From contig NZ_JAUTAZ010000001.1 of the NCBI RefSeq assembly GCF_030818905.1, positions 930,001-994,000 of the forward strand: 64,000 nucleotides of DNA, read 5' to 3'. Shown here in pieces: positions 30,526 through 39,574 of this stretch. The notes under the pieces were generated by a model. That model worked only from the letters and a program-made list of their open reading frames with translations, made no database searches and was not told the origin of the DNA. Positions within the stretch are counted from its first letter, which is position 1; every line of letters starts with the position of its first letter. The position numbers and the translations under genes were made by a program. The stretch is from Microbacterium sp. SORGH_AS_0888. GTDB lineage: Bacteria; Actinomycetota; Actinomycetes; Actinomycetales; Microbacteriaceae.

Positions 30526-30531
30526 ATGGTA
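30526..30531 (-). promoter_or_regulatory. Leaderless-type -10 box of the four-helix membrane protein
   Basis: TACCAT stands 7 bases before the ATG at 30518. Confidence 0.4.
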
Positions 30532-30623
30532 CGCGCGAGCGGCGGTCACGGGGCGGACCGCGCGCGTTCTCACCGCATCCCCACAGCCGGGGCGGCACAA
30601 TGGAGGAGAAAAGAAGGAGCACC

Positions 30624-31406
30624 ATGATCGAGCTGCGCACCCCGGCCGAGATCGAGCAGATGCGGCCCGCGGGCCGGTTCGTCGCGGAGGTCCTCGCGAC
30701 GCTTCGCGACGAGACCCGGGTCGGATCCAACCTGCTCTCGCTCGACCGTCGCGCGCACGAGATGATCCGCAAGGCCGGCGCGACCTCCTGCTACATCGAC
30801 TACCACCCCTCCTTCGGCGCGATGCCCTTCGGCAAGGTGCTGTGCACCTCCGTCAACGACGCCGTGCTGCACGGGCTCCCCTTCGACTACACGCTGCGCG
30901 ACGGCGACCTGGTCACGCTCGACTTCGCGGCATCCGTCGACGGCTGGGTCGCGGACTCGGCCGTGTCGTTCGTGGTGGGAACGCCGCGCGACGAGGACCT
31001 CCGCCTCATCGACACGACCCGGCGCGCGCTGGATGCCGCGATCTCGGCGGCGACCGTGGATCACCGCGTCGGCGACCTCTCGGCCACGATCGCCGACGTG
31101 GCGCACGCCGAGGGCTACTCGATCAACACCGACTTCGGCGGGCACGGCGTCGGCCGCGAGATGCACGGCGACCCACACGTCCCCAACGACGGCAAGCCGG
31201 GCCGCGGGTATCCGCTGCGGCCCGGGCTGGTCGTGGCGATCGAGCCGTGGCTGCTCGCCACGACGGACGAGCTGATCACGGACCCCGACGGCTGGACCCT
31301 GCGCAGCGCCGACGGCTCCCGCGGCGCGCACAGCGAGCACACGATCGCGGTCACCGCCGACGGGCCCGTCGTGCTGACCGACCGCTCGTTCCTCGGCGTC
31401 GACTGA
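30624..31406 (+). CDS. map: Methionine aminopeptidase, type I
   Basis: Removes the initiator methionine from new proteins. The 260 residues carry the metal ligands of the family: VTLDFAASVDGWVADSA (two Asp), GHGVGREMH (His), VVAIEPWL (Glu) and SEHTIAVT (Glu). The N-terminal part has SVNDAVLHGLPFD with the substrate histidine. AAGGAG precedes the ATG at 30624. It interrupts the trmD-rplS order on the opposite strand. Confidence 0.95.
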   Translation: MIELRTPAEIEQMRPAGRFVAEVLATLRDETRVGSNLLSLDRRAHEMIRKAGATSCYIDYHPSFGAMPFGKVLCTSVNDAVLHGLPFDYTLRDGDLVTLDFAASVDGWVADSAVSFVVGTPRDEDLRLIDTTRRALDAAISAATVDHRVGDLSATIADVAHAEGYSINTDFGGHGVGREMHGDPHVPNDGKPGRGYPLRPGLVVAIEPWLLATTDELITDPDGWTLRSADGSRGAHSEHTIAVTADGPVVLTDRSFLGVD

Positions 31407-31429
31407 GGCGCGAGCCCGAGGGCGGGGCG

Positions 31430-32116
31430 TCAGGGCAGGAGGTCGGGGCGACGCGTGCGCGTGCGCTCGAGCTGCTGCTCATGTCGCCACTCGGCGACCC
31501 TGCCGTGATGTCCGCTCAGCAGCACATCGGGCACGTCGAGCCCGCGCCAGGAGGCGGGCTTCGTGTATGAGGGGTACTCCAGCAGACCGTCGGAGTGGGA
31601 CTCCTCGACGAGGGAGGCGGGGTTTCCCACGACACCGGGCACGAGGCGCCCGACGGCCTCGATCATCGCCATGGCCGCGACCTCGCCGCCGTTGAGGACG
31701 TAGTCGCCGAGGCTCACGAGCCGCACCTCGCCGAGCGTCGCGGCGTAGGCGAAGACCCGCTCGTCGATGCCCTCGTAGCGGCCGCACCCGATGATCAGGT
31801 GCTCACGCTCGGACCACTCCTGCGCGGTGGCCTGCGAGAACAGCTCGCCCGCCGGCGAGGGGAAGACGATCGTGGGGGGCGTGGGCGCCTGTGCCGCGAG
31901 GGCGTCCAGCGCCAGCCCCCAGGGCTCGGGCTTCATGACCATGCCCGCTCCCCCGCCGTAGGGGGTGTCATCGACCGTCCGGTGGCGGTCCGAGGTGAAC
32001 TCGCGCAGGTCGTGGACGTGCACCTCCAGCAGACCGCGCTCGCGGGCCCTGCCGAGGAGCGACACCTCGAGGACGTCGAAGAAGCCGGGGAAGATCGTGA
32101 CGACGTCGACGCGCAC
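31430..32116 (-). CDS. trmD: tRNA (guanine37-N1)-methyltransferase TrmD
   Basis: Methylates G37 next to the anticodon with SAM, which prevents frameshifting. The 228 residues have the deep-knot SPOUT core: [48 protein letters not shown] and the C-terminal [17 protein letters not shown]. The start is the GTG at 32116, three bases after rimM. Confidence 0.97.
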   Translation of the reverse strand: MRVDVVTIFPGFFDVLEVSLLGRARERGLLEVHVHDLREFTSDRHRTVDDTPYGGGAGMVMKPEPWGLALDALAAQAPTPPTIVFPSPAGELFSQATAQEWSEREHLIIGCGRYEGIDERVFAYAATLGEVRLVSLGDYVLNGGEVAAMAMIEAVGRLVPGVVGNPASLVEESHSDGLLEYPSYTKPASWRGLDVPDVLLSGHHGRVAEWRHEQQLERTRTRRPDLLP

Positions 32117-32119
32117 CGG

Positions 32120-32746
32120 TCAGTCCTCGACGTCGCGCGGCGGCTCGGGCTCGTCCGGGTCGGCCGGGATCTCCTCGAACAGGCCCGTGGGCGGGGTCAC
32201 GGTCACTCGGCCGGCGACGACATCCACCTCGGGCACGATCGCCTTCACGAACGGCACGAGGACCTCCCGATCGCCGTGCGCGACGATCAGCAGATCCTGG
32301 GCGGGCAGGTGCTCGACCCGGATGACGCGGCCCACGCTCACGCCGTCACGGACCACGTCGAGTCCCACCAGCTGGTGGTCGTACCACGCGTCGTCCTCGG
32401 CGGGCGCATCGGTGTCCTCGTCGATCCACAGGATCGCACGCACGAGCCCCTCGGCGCCGGAGCGGTCGTCGACGCCCTCCAGGAAGACGACGGGGTGAGA
32501 GTTCATCCACTTGAACTCGCGCACGGTGACGGTCTTGCCGAACCACGGCGACGAGTCGGGGACCTGCAGCGTGAACACCGCCCCGGGCACGAAACGGCCA
32601 TCGGGGTCGTCCGTGTACAGCTCGAGCTTGAGGGCGCCCTTGAGCCCGTGGGCCTTGACGAGCCGGCCGACGCGCAGCTGCGTCTTGCCGGGCCGGGGGG
32701 CGCGCGCGGCGCCCGCTCCCTGCGGGGAGGTGGGGACGTCGGACAT
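32120..32746 (-). CDS. rimM: Ribosome maturation factor RimM
   Basis: Helps assemble the 30S head around S19 and 16S processing. The 208 residues have the N-terminal RimM domain (VGRLVKAHGLKGALKLELYTD) and the PRC-barrel (WYDHQLVGLDVV, EVLVPFVKAIVPEVD). Its ATG overlaps the khpA stop by one base (TGATG), and trmD follows. Confidence 0.96.
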   Translation of the reverse strand: MSDVPTSPQGAGAARAPRPGKTQLRVGRLVKAHGLKGALKLELYTDDPDGRFVPGAVFTLQVPDSSPWFGKTVTVREFKWMNSHPVVFLEGVDDRSGAEGLVRAILWIDEDTDAPAEDDAWYDHQLVGLDVVRDGVSVGRVIRVEHLPAQDLLIVAHGDREVLVPFVKAIVPEVDVVAGRVTVTPPTGLFEEIPADPDEPEPPRDVED

Positions 32747-32976
32747 CAGTCGTCTGCGACGTCGACGCGGACGCGTCCGGGGGCGGCGAGCGCCCCCACG
32801 ACGGTCCGCAGGGCCTTGGCGGTGCGGCCGCCACGTCCGATCACGCGCCCCCGGTCATCCGGGTGCACGTGCACCTCGAGCACGTCGCCGCGCGGCGACG
32901 TGGAGGAGGCGATGCGCACGTCTTCCGGGTGATCGACGATCCCCTTGACGACGTGCTCGAGCGCAGCGGCCAGCAC
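32746..32976 (-). CDS. khpA: KH-domain RNA-binding protein KhpA
   Basis: A 76-residue single KH domain with the GxxG loop in DRGRVIGRGGRTAKALR and the opening LEHVVKGIVDHPEDV. KhpA binds RNA and in other Gram-positive bacteria works with KhpB in cell-size control and translation. It lies between rpsP and rimM, its standard place. Confidence 0.95.
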   Translation of the reverse strand: MLAAALEHVVKGIVDHPEDVRIASSTSPRGDVLEVHVHPDDRGRVIGRGGRTAKALRTVVGALAAPGRVRVDVADD

Positions 32977-32979
32977 CGA

Positions 32980-33405
32980 CTACGCCTCGGTGCTCTCGAC
33001 GGCCTCGTCGGCCGCCTCGGCCTCGGGCGCCGCGGCCTCGGGCTCTGCCTTCTTCTCGGCCTTGGGCTTGACGACCGACTTCTTGTCGGTGTCGGCCTCG
33101 AACGCCTGCTTGGCCTCGGCGACCTGGACGGTCGAGACGGCGTTCTTGTCGCCCTTGAAGCGACCCCAGTCGCCGGTGAGCTTCAGCAGCACGAGCACCT
33201 GCTCGGTCGGCTGGGCGCCGACGCCGAGCCAGTACTGCGCGCGCTCCGAGTCGACCTCGATGAGCGAAGGCTGCTCGGTGGGGTGGTACTTGCCGATCTC
33301 CTCGATGACACGACCATCGCGCTTGGTGCGCGAGTCGGCCACGACGATGCGGTAGTAGGGCGCACGGATCTTGCCGAGTCGCTTGAGACGGATCTTGACA
33401 GCCAC
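32980..33405 (-). CDS. rpsP: 30S ribosomal protein S16
   Basis: Small-subunit assembly protein. The 141 residues start [20 protein letters not shown] and carry [18 protein letters not shown]. The last 50 residues form an Ala/Glu/Lys tail, longer than in E. coli but common in actinobacteria. The GTG at 33405 is used; first gene of rpsP-khpA-rimM-trmD. Confidence 0.98.
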   Translation of the reverse strand: MAVKIRLKRLGKIRAPYYRIVVADSRTKRDGRVIEEIGKYHPTEQPSLIEVDSERAQYWLGVGAQPTEQVLVLLKLTGDWGRFKGDKNAVSTVQVAEAKQAFEADTDKKSVVKPKAEKKAEPEAAAPEAEAADEAVESTEA

Positions 33406-33523
33406 GATTCTCCTGAACGTGTGAATGATGATGAACCGGTCGCCTGGAGCGTGGGGTGCACACCCGGCGGAAGCTCTGGGGGCGGACGCCGTCGGATAGA
33501 GGGTCGGACGGCGGTCCAACCGC

Positions 33524-33534
33524 CTATTTTGCCA
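33524..33534 (-). promoter_or_regulatory. Extended -10 promoter element of the rpsP operon
   Basis: TGGCAAAATAG on the minus strand, about 120 bases before rpsP. It differs by one base from the element before rplS. Confidence 0.45.
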
Positions 33535-33585
33535 GATGATGACGCCCGCCGCGAACGCGCGCCGGCGTCGTGTCAGACTGACCGC

Positions 33586-34740
33586 GTGACCGTGCCTTTC
33601 GCGACCTCTTCCCGCTCGACCGTGGGAATCGAATGGGAGCTGATGCTCGCCGACGGTGCCACCGGGGATCTCGTGCCCCGTGCCCCGGAGGTGATCGCCG
33701 CGCTCGAGGAGACGACCGCGCCCGAGCGGTTCACCGTGACGGGCGAGCTGCTCACCAACACGGTCGAGGTCACCAGCGGCGTCGGCGACACCGTCGAGAC
33801 GGCGGTCGACGACATCGCCGACGCGATCGCGGCGCTGCGCACCGTCACCGATCCGGCGGGCATCGAGCTGCTGTGCGCCGGCAGCCACCCCTTCGCGCAG
33901 TGGTTCGACCAGCAGGTCTCCGACAAGACGCGGTACCACACGCTCATCGAGCGCACGCAGTGGTGGGGCCGGAACATGATGATCTGGGGCATCCACGTGC
34001 ACATCGGCGTCGACGACGTCGACAAGGTCATGCCCATCGTCAACGCCCTCTCCGCCTACCTGCCGCACCTGCAGGCGCTGTCCGCCTCCAGCCCGTTCTG
34101 GGCCGGAGATCGCACCGGATACGCCTCGAACCGGGCGCTCGTGTTCCAGCAGCTGCCGACGGCGGGCCTGCCGTGGCCGCTGGCCGACTGGCGCGCCTAC
34201 GAGTCGTATCTGGACGACATGGTGCGCACGGGCGTGATGGCGGATGCGACCGAGGTGCGGTGGGACGTGCGCCCGGCGCCGCGCTGGGGCACCGTCGAGG
34301 TACGGGCGTGCGACGGGATGTCGAGCCTGCCCGAGCTCGCGGCGGTGGCCGCTCTCACGCAGGCACTCGTGGAGGACTTCTCCCGCCGGCTCGACGCGGG
34401 CGAGGATCTGCCCGTGCTGCAGCCGTGGTTCGTGCGCGAGAACAAGTGGCGCGCCGCCCGGTACGGTCTCGACGCGCGGGTGATCGTCGACGCCGACGGC
34501 CGCCAGGAGCCCGTCCGCGATCATCTCGCCGAGACGATCGCCCGGCTGGGCACGACGGCGCAGGAGCTCCGGTGCGAGCCCGAGTTCGCGGGCTTGGAGA
34601 CGATCCTGTCGCAGGGCGCGAGCTACGAGCGCCAGATCGCGGTCGCCGAGGCATCGGGCGGAGACCTGCGGGCGGTCGTGGATCATCTGATCCGCGAGTT
34701 CCGCGCGGGGCCGGCCCGCCGGGAGCTCCTGGGCGGCTGA
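33586..34740 (+). CDS. YbdK-type carboxylate-amine ligase (glutamate-cysteine ligase family 2)
   Basis: The 384-residue protein belongs to GCS2: [13 protein letters not shown] at the start, [32 protein letters not shown], and [16 protein letters not shown] with metal- and substrate-binding residues. Members join glutamate and cysteine or a similar pair with ATP. Actinobacteria mostly use mycothiol, so the true product is uncertain. The GTG at 33586 is preferred; CAGACT, a near match to the -10 boxes, lies 6 bases upstream. Confidence 0.9.
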   Translation: MTVPFATSSRSTVGIEWELMLADGATGDLVPRAPEVIAALEETTAPERFTVTGELLTNTVEVTSGVGDTVETAVDDIADAIAALRTVTDPAGIELLCAGSHPFAQWFDQQVSDKTRYHTLIERTQWWGRNMMIWGIHVHIGVDDVDKVMPIVNALSAYLPHLQALSASSPFWAGDRTGYASNRALVFQQLPTAGLPWPLADWRAYESYLDDMVRTGVMADATEVRWDVRPAPRWGTVEVRACDGMSSLPELAAVAALTQALVEDFSRRLDAGEDLPVLQPWFVRENKWRAARYGLDARVIVDADGRQEPVRDHLAETIARLGTTAQELRCEPEFAGLETILSQGASYERQIAVAEASGGDLRAVVDHLIREFRAGPARRELLGG

Positions 34741-34770
34741 GCACACGGCGCAGTCCTAGGTTTCTCCCCG

Positions 34771-34776
34771 TACGCT
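34771..34776 (+). promoter_or_regulatory. Leaderless-type -10 box of the SGNH lipoprotein gene
   Basis: TACGCT stands 6 bases before the ATG at 34783. Confidence 0.45.
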
Positions 34777-34782
34777 TCGGCT

Positions 34783-35481
34783 ATGACGCGCCGGCGACTC
34801 CTCCGCGGTCCCCTCGTGGCCGGGGCTTGCCTCACGGTGCTGGCGGCGGCCGGCTGCGCATCCCCGCCTCCGACGTTCTCGGTCGTCACGCCGAACCCGA
34901 ACCCGACCTCGACCTACGCGAACCGGATGCGGATCGTCACGATCGGCGATTCGATCATGTCGGGATACGGGCTCGACGTCGGCGAGGCCTGGCCCGTGCT
35001 GCTCGCGAACAAGGCCCACGTGTCCCTGACCAACCTCGCCTGCGGCGGTATGGGTTTCATCGCCGTCGGGGACTGCGGGACGCCCTACTCGGGCTTCGTG
35101 CCGGCGCTTGCGGCGCTGCAGCCCGACGTCGCGATCGTGCAGTCCTCCAGCAACGACTTCGACGAGGACCCCGCGACGCTCCACGCCGCCACCGTGTCGA
35201 CCGTGCAGGAGATCCACGAGGCCGCTCCCGACGCGATGATCATCGGGCTGAGCACGATCTGGAACGACGAGGAGGAGACACCGGACGAGGTGGGCACGAC
35301 CTCCACGGATCTGCGGGACGCCATCGCCCTCGTCGGCGGCGAGTTCCTCGACGTCGGCCAGCCGCTCGCGGGGCACCCGAACTGGATGCAGGAGGACGAC
35401 GTCCACCCCACCTACCGCGGGCAGCAGGCCATCGAGGAGGCCGTGCACGCCAAGCTGGAGGACGCGGGCGTCCTCCCCTGA
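34783..35481 (+). CDS. SGNH/GDSL hydrolase lipoprotein
   Basis: The 232-residue protein has a lipoprotein signal (LVAGACLTVLAAAGCASP) and an SGNH hydrolase domain with all blocks: IGDSIMSGYG (Ser), NLACGGMGF (Gly), SSSNDFDED (Asn) and EDDVHPTYRGQQ (Asp, His). It is probably an esterase or acetyl-hydrolase on the outer face of the membrane. The substrate is unknown. It ends two bases before the convergent ffh. Confidence 0.88.
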   Translation: MTRRRLLRGPLVAGACLTVLAAAGCASPPPTFSVVTPNPNPTSTYANRMRIVTIGDSIMSGYGLDVGEAWPVLLANKAHVSLTNLACGGMGFIAVGDCGTPYSGFVPALAALQPDVAIVQSSSNDFDEDPATLHAATVSTVQEIHEAAPDAMIIGLSTIWNDEEETPDEVGTTSTDLRDAIALVGGEFLDVGQPLAGHPNWMQEDDVHPTYRGQQAIEEAVHAKLEDAGVLP

Positions 35482-35483
35482 GG

Positions 35484-37031
35484 TCAGCCCTTGCCGAGCA
35501 TGCGCTGGAGCTCGGCCAGGTCGGCTGCGCTCGGCGCCTTCTGACCCGCCCCCAGGCCGAAGCCCGAGCCGGTGGGAGCGGAGGCCTCCGCCGCCGCCCC
35601 CGCGTTCTCCGCGGCGCGCTTGGCCGGGTTGCCCGAGCGCGATCCCTTCGCCTTCTGCTGCTTGCCGCGCTTGCTCGACGCGCCGGGCCGGCCCATGGAC
35701 CCCATGCCGGGCACCTGCGGAACGCCGCCCCGCGCGACCGTCTTCATCATCTTCGCCGCCTGCTCGAACCGCTGGACGAGCTGGTTCACGTCGGTCACCG
35801 TCATGCCGGAGCCTCGCGCGATGCGCAGGCGACGGGATCCGTTGAGCACCTTGGGGTTGCGGCGCTCCCCCGGCGTCATCGAGCGGATGATGGCCTCGGT
35901 GCGGTCGATCTCTCGCTCGTCGAAGTTGTCGAGCTGCTGCTTCATCTGGCCCATGCCCGGGAGCATCCCGAGCATCTTCTTCATCGAGCCCATCTTCTTC
36001 ATCTGCTGCAGCTGCTCGAGGAAGTCCTCGAGCGTGAACTGCTCGGTCGCGAGCTTCTCGGCGACCTTCATGGCCTCGGCCTCGTCGAACGCCTGCTGTG
36101 CCTGCTCGATGAGGGTCAGGACGTCGCCGAGGTCGAGGATGCGGCTGGCCATGCGGTCGGGGTGGAACGCCTCGAGGTCGTCGAGACCCTCCCCCGTGGA
36201 GGCGTAGATGATGGGACGCCCGGTGACGCTCGCGACGCTCAGCGCCGCACCGCCGTGCGCGTCGCCGTCGAGCTTGGAGAGCACGACACCGGTGAAGTCG
36301 ACGCCCTCCTGGAACGCGGTCGCCGTGTTCACCGCATCCTGTCCGATCATCGCGTCGATGACGAACAGGACCTCGTCGGGCTCGGTCGCCCGGCGGATGT
36401 CGGCGGCCTGCTGCATGAGCTCGGCATCGACGCCGAGGCGGCCGGCCGTGTCGATGATGACGACGTCGTGCTGCTTCTGCGTGGCATACGCGACGCCGTC
36501 GCGGGAGACGCGGACGGGGTCGCCGACGCCGTTGCCGGGCTCGGGTGCGTAGATCGCGGCACCGGCGCGCTCGGCGACGACCTGGAGCTGGTTCACGGCG
36601 TTCGGGCGCTGCAGGTCGGCGGCGACCAGGAGCGGGGTGTGCCCCTCTTTCTCGAGCTGGCGGGCGAGCTTGCCCGCGAACGTGGTCTTGCCCGAGCCCT
36701 GCAGGCCCGCGAGCATGATCACCGTCGGCGGGGTCTTCGCGAACTGCAGGCGGCGCTGCTGACCGCCCAGGATCTCGATGAGCTCCTCGTTGACGATCTG
36801 GACGACCTGCTGTGCCGGGTTCAGCGCACGGTTGACCTCATCGCCGAGCGCACGCTCGCGCACCCTGGCCGTGAAGTCCTTCACGACCGTGAGCGCCACG
36901 TCGGCGTCGAGGAGCGCGCGGCGGATCTCGCGGACCGTGCCGTCGACGTCCGCCGGCGTGAGCTTGCCCTTGGTGCGGAGGTTGCGGAAGGTCTCTGTGA
37001 GCCGGTCGGAGAGGGTGCCGAAAGTCGCCAT
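35484..37031 (-). CDS. ffh: Signal recognition particle protein Ffh
   Basis: GTPase that binds signal peptides and 4.5S RNA and delivers ribosomes to FtsY. The 515 residues hold the N domain, the G domain with GLQGSGKTTFAGKLA, DTAGRLGVD and TKLDG-like SKLDGDAHGGAAL, and the methionine-rich M domain (QQMKKMGSMKKMLGMLPGMG, SMTPGERRNPKVLNGSR). The partner ftsY is at 41141-42013. No SRP RNA gene was found here. Confidence 0.98.
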   Translation of the reverse strand: MATFGTLSDRLTETFRNLRTKGKLTPADVDGTVREIRRALLDADVALTVVKDFTARVRERALGDEVNRALNPAQQVVQIVNEELIEILGGQQRRLQFAKTPPTVIMLAGLQGSGKTTFAGKLARQLEKEGHTPLLVAADLQRPNAVNQLQVVAERAGAAIYAPEPGNGVGDPVRVSRDGVAYATQKQHDVVIIDTAGRLGVDAELMQQAADIRRATEPDEVLFVIDAMIGQDAVNTATAFQEGVDFTGVVLSKLDGDAHGGAALSVASVTGRPIIYASTGEGLDDLEAFHPDRMASRILDLGDVLTLIEQAQQAFDEAEAMKVAEKLATEQFTLEDFLEQLQQMKKMGSMKKMLGMLPGMGQMKQQLDNFDEREIDRTEAIIRSMTPGERRNPKVLNGSRRLRIARGSGMTVTDVNQLVQRFEQAAKMMKTVARGGVPQVPGMGSMGRPGASSKRGKQQKAKGSRSGNPAKRAAENAGAAAEASAPTGSGFGLGAGQKAPSAADLAELQRMLGKG

Positions 37032-37043
37032 GATGTGACGAGT

Positions 37044-37544
37044 TTACGCGGGAGCCGCGGCCGCGAGCGCCTTGCGCAGCTGCTCCTTCGCCCGCGCGTA
37101 CCGGCCGCGTGCCGTCGAGGCGGGGATGCCGAGCAGTTCGGCGGCCTCCGCGAGGGAGAGGCGGTCCCAGTGCACGAGCCGCACCAGCTCCGCGAGGTCC
37201 GCATCGAGCCGGGCGATCGCATCGCGCACCTCGGCGCCGTCGTCCGCGGGCGGTGCCGTCATGGCCGTGTGCTCGCGGATGCGGTCAGCGAGCGCCCAGC
37301 GACGGCGTTCGCCGCGAGCGTGGTTGAGAACGCTTACCCGCGCGATGCCGAAGAGCCACATCCGTGCGCCTTCGGCGTCCGCCGGCAGCTCGGACACCCG
37401 CCGCCACGCCACGACCATGGTCTCTCCCACCAGGTCCGGCGCATCGTCGGGGCCGACCCGTCGGCGGAGATACGCGAGGAGCGCGGGGGCGGCGCTCGCG
37501 ATGACCGACGTCAGGTGCGCGTCGCGTCGGGAGCCGCCGCTCAC
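37044..37544 (-). CDS. ECF-type RNA polymerase sigma factor
   Basis: The 166 residues have region 2 (LLAYLRRRVGPDDAPDLVGE, TMVVAWRRVSELP, MWLFGIARVSVLNHARGERR) and region 4 (LAELVRLVHWDRLSLAEAAE, LLGIPASTARGRYARAKEQL). The GTG at 37544 overlaps the stop of the upstream membrane gene (GTGA), so both are coupled. The membrane protein is a natural candidate regulator, though it lacks a clear anti-sigma zinc motif. Confidence 0.88.
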   Translation of the reverse strand: MSGGSRRDAHLTSVIASAAPALLAYLRRRVGPDDAPDLVGETMVVAWRRVSELPADAEGARMWLFGIARVSVLNHARGERRRWALADRIREHTAMTAPPADDGAEVRDAIARLDADLAELVRLVHWDRLSLAEAAELLGIPASTARGRYARAKEQLRKALAAAAPA

Positions 37545-38231
37545 CGCACGGGCTCGCATTCGGTCTGCTCGTTCGTGCTCCAGTCGCGCGCTCCGATGCG
37601 CTCCGACTCCTGCCGGATCTTCTCGGACACGAAGAGCTCCACGCCACGCTGGTACCGTTCGTCCGCCGTGTAGTCGCGCAGCGACTCCGCCTCGGGGCCG
37701 ACCGTGACCGGATCCGGCCACGGCAGGCGCTCGTATCCGCCGTCGGGGAGCCTTCGGACCGAGAAGGAGTCGCGCGTGTTCAGCGGCACCGCGGGCAGGA
37801 CCGCAGCGAGGTCGAACCCCGCGAGCAGGTCGGTGTGCTGCAGCCACTCGCGCATGTGCGGCGAGTCCGGTGCGGGCGTCTGCCGTCCGTCGCCACCGTC
37901 GGTCGCGGGGTTCACGAGGATGCGCGTCTCGCACGTGCGACCGCTGGGGAGCGTGAACGAGAACGCGATGTCGGGTGCTTTCGGCCCAGGCCTGCCATGG
38001 GAGGAGCCCGCTCGCGGCGGCGACTCCTGCCGTGCCGGTGAGGATCACCGCGAGCCCGGCTCCGAGCGCGACCTTCGCCGCTCGCGAGGGGCGACGCCGC
38101 ACCTCGCGCCGCGCCTCGACCGCCATGCGGGCCAGCGCCGCCCCGAGGTCGGGCTGGGGCGGTGCGGCGCGCTCCAGCAGGATGTCGATGGGTTCGGTGT
38201 CCACGTTCACGGGATCGGTCTCGGATGTCAT
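37541..38231 (-). pseudogene. Membrane protein paired with the sigma factor, split by a one-base insertion
   Basis: The start at 38231 gives a cytosolic N-terminus (TEPIDILLERAAPPQPDLGA), one membrane helix (VALGAGLAVILTGTAGVAAASG) and PWQAWAE. One base too many in the T3 run 37979-37981 (AAA on the coding strand) then breaks the frame. Removing it gives WAEAPDIAFSFTLPSGRTCE and an outside domain to CEPVR, 229 residues in all. As written, translation would run on out of frame and fuse onto the sigma factor, which is not credible as a native protein. Likely a regulator of the sigma factor by position; this is inference. Confidence 0.8.
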
Positions 38232-38327
38232 GTCGTTCTCCTCACGCTCACCCGATGCCTGTCCGGCACGCGCGGAAGCGTCCGCACGACCTCACGTGTC
38301 TTCACCGAGGCTGCGCCGCAGCCGGCC

Positions 38328-38867
38328 TCAGACGGCGGCGAGCGCCTCGGCGAGCAGCTCGGCGAGCGGGCGGCCGGAGCCCGTGCGGTCGGCCCACGCC
38401 CAGACGGCGGCGAGCACCGCCGCGGCGAAGGCGCCCGCGCGCACCGCGGCGTGGAGCGGCGGCAGCCCGTCGCGCAGGAAGCGGGCGGTGAGCTCGCGCT
38501 GGAGGCGGAACTGGCGTACGGCCCGGTCGCGCTCGAGCTCGTCCGCGATCCCCATGGCGTCCGCGTTCGTGATCGCGAGCGCGAGCGCGTCCGGGTCGAG
38601 TCCGTCGCCGATCGTCGCCAGCGCGTCGGCGACGGACGCACCGGCGCGGAGGCGCGTCAGCGCGGCATCCGCCCGTTCGTCGAAGCTCGCCCAGAGCACG
38701 GCTCCCTTGGCGGAGAAGTAGTTGAAGAAGCTGGACCGCGCGACGCCGGCGCGGCGCGTGATGTCGGAGATCGAGGTCGCCGCGTACCCCTGTTCGAGGA
38801 ACAGCTCGCAGGCGGCCTCCGCGATGACCTCGCGCGACGACACGCGGGGACGGCCGATGCGGGACAT
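38328..38867 (-). CDS. TetR family transcriptional regulator
   Basis: The 179-residue protein starts [20 protein letters not shown] and has the TetR helix-turn-helix [20 protein letters not shown] followed by [19 protein letters not shown]. The ligand domain is Ala-rich and not informative. It is divergent from lipB with 62 bases between, so it may control itself or lipBA. TACGCT lies 6 bases before its ATG. Confidence 0.92.
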   Translation of the reverse strand: MSRIGRPRVSSREVIAEAACELFLEQGYAATSISDITRRAGVARSSFFNYFSAKGAVLWASFDERADAALTRLRAGASVADALATIGDGLDPDALALAITNADAMGIADELERDRAVRQFRLQRELTARFLRDGLPPLHAAVRAGAFAAAVLAAVWAWADRTGSGRPLAELLAEALAAV

Positions 38868-38873
38868 GACAGC

Positions 38874-38879
38874 AGCGTA
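38874..38879 (-). promoter_or_regulatory. Leaderless-type -10 box of the TetR gene
   Basis: TACGCT stands 6 bases before the ATG at 38867. Confidence 0.45.
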
Positions 38880-38929
38880 CGGCGCCGTCGGATCGGCGTA
38901 TTGTTGGACGCGATCCATAAACGAGAGGG

Positions 38930-39574
38930 ATGTCGTTGCTCCAGACCGAGACGTTGGGCCTCGCCCCCGACTACGTGCCCTACCTCGACGCCTGGGCGCT
39001 GCAGCGCCGCGTGCACGCGGATGTCGTCGCGGGGAACCGGCCCGACACGCTGCTGCTGCTCGAGCACGAGGCCGTCTACACCGCCGGCAAACGGACCGAG
39101 CCACAGGAGCGCCCGGCCGACGGCACGCCCGTCATCGACGTCGACCGGGGTGGCAAGATCACCTGGCACGGGCCGGGGCAGCTCGTCGGCTACCCCATCG
39201 TGCGGCTTGCCGAGCCGATGGACGTCGTCGCGCACGTGCGGCGGCTGGAGCGGCTGCTGATCGAGGCCCTGCGCGTCCACGGCGTCGACGGCCACCAGGT
39301 CGAGGGCCGCAGCGGCGTGTGGGTGCGCCGGCCGCTGTCGGAGGACAAGATCGCGGCGATCGGAGTGCGGGTCGAGCGGGGCGTCACGATGCACGGCTTC
39401 GCGATCAACTGCGACAACTCGCTCGCGGGCTTCCGGGACATCATCCCCTGCGGGATCACCGATGCCGGTGTGACGACCGTGAGCGAGGTCGTCGGCGCCG
39501 AGGTGTCGCCGCGCGACGTCCTGCCCACCGTGATCGCGGTCTTCGAGAACGAGTATGCGGGGGTGCTCGCATGA
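38930..39574 (+). CDS. lipB: Octanoyl-ACP:protein N-octanoyltransferase LipB
   Basis: Moves octanoate from acyl carrier protein to the lipoyl domains of 2-oxoacid dehydrogenases and GcvH. The 214 residues have [19 protein letters not shown], the catalytic lysine in EDKIAAIGV (Lys140) and the catalytic cysteine in DIIPCGIT (Cys174). The ATG at 38930 has GAGAGGG just upstream, and the stop overlaps lipA (ATGA). Confidence 0.96.
   Translation: MSLLQTETLGLAPDYVPYLDAWALQRRVHADVVAGNRPDTLLLLEHEAVYTAGKRTEPQERPADGTPVIDVDRGGKITWHGPGQLVGYPIVRLAEPMDVVAHVRRLERLLIEALRVHGVDGHQVEGRSGVWVRRPLSEDKIAAIGVRVERGVTMHGFAINCDNSLAGFRDIIPCGITDAGVTTVSEVVGAEVSPRDVLPTVIAVFENEYAGVLA

Noticed and set aside
37044..38231. An apparent fusion of the membrane protein with the sigma factor
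   Set aside because: The middle part is out of frame with the real outside domain found in another frame; the fusion results from the one-base insertion.
38890..38916. Inverted repeat GGATC / GATCC between the TetR gene and lipB as an operator
   Set aside because: Arms of only five bases with a 17-base spacer are too weak to call.
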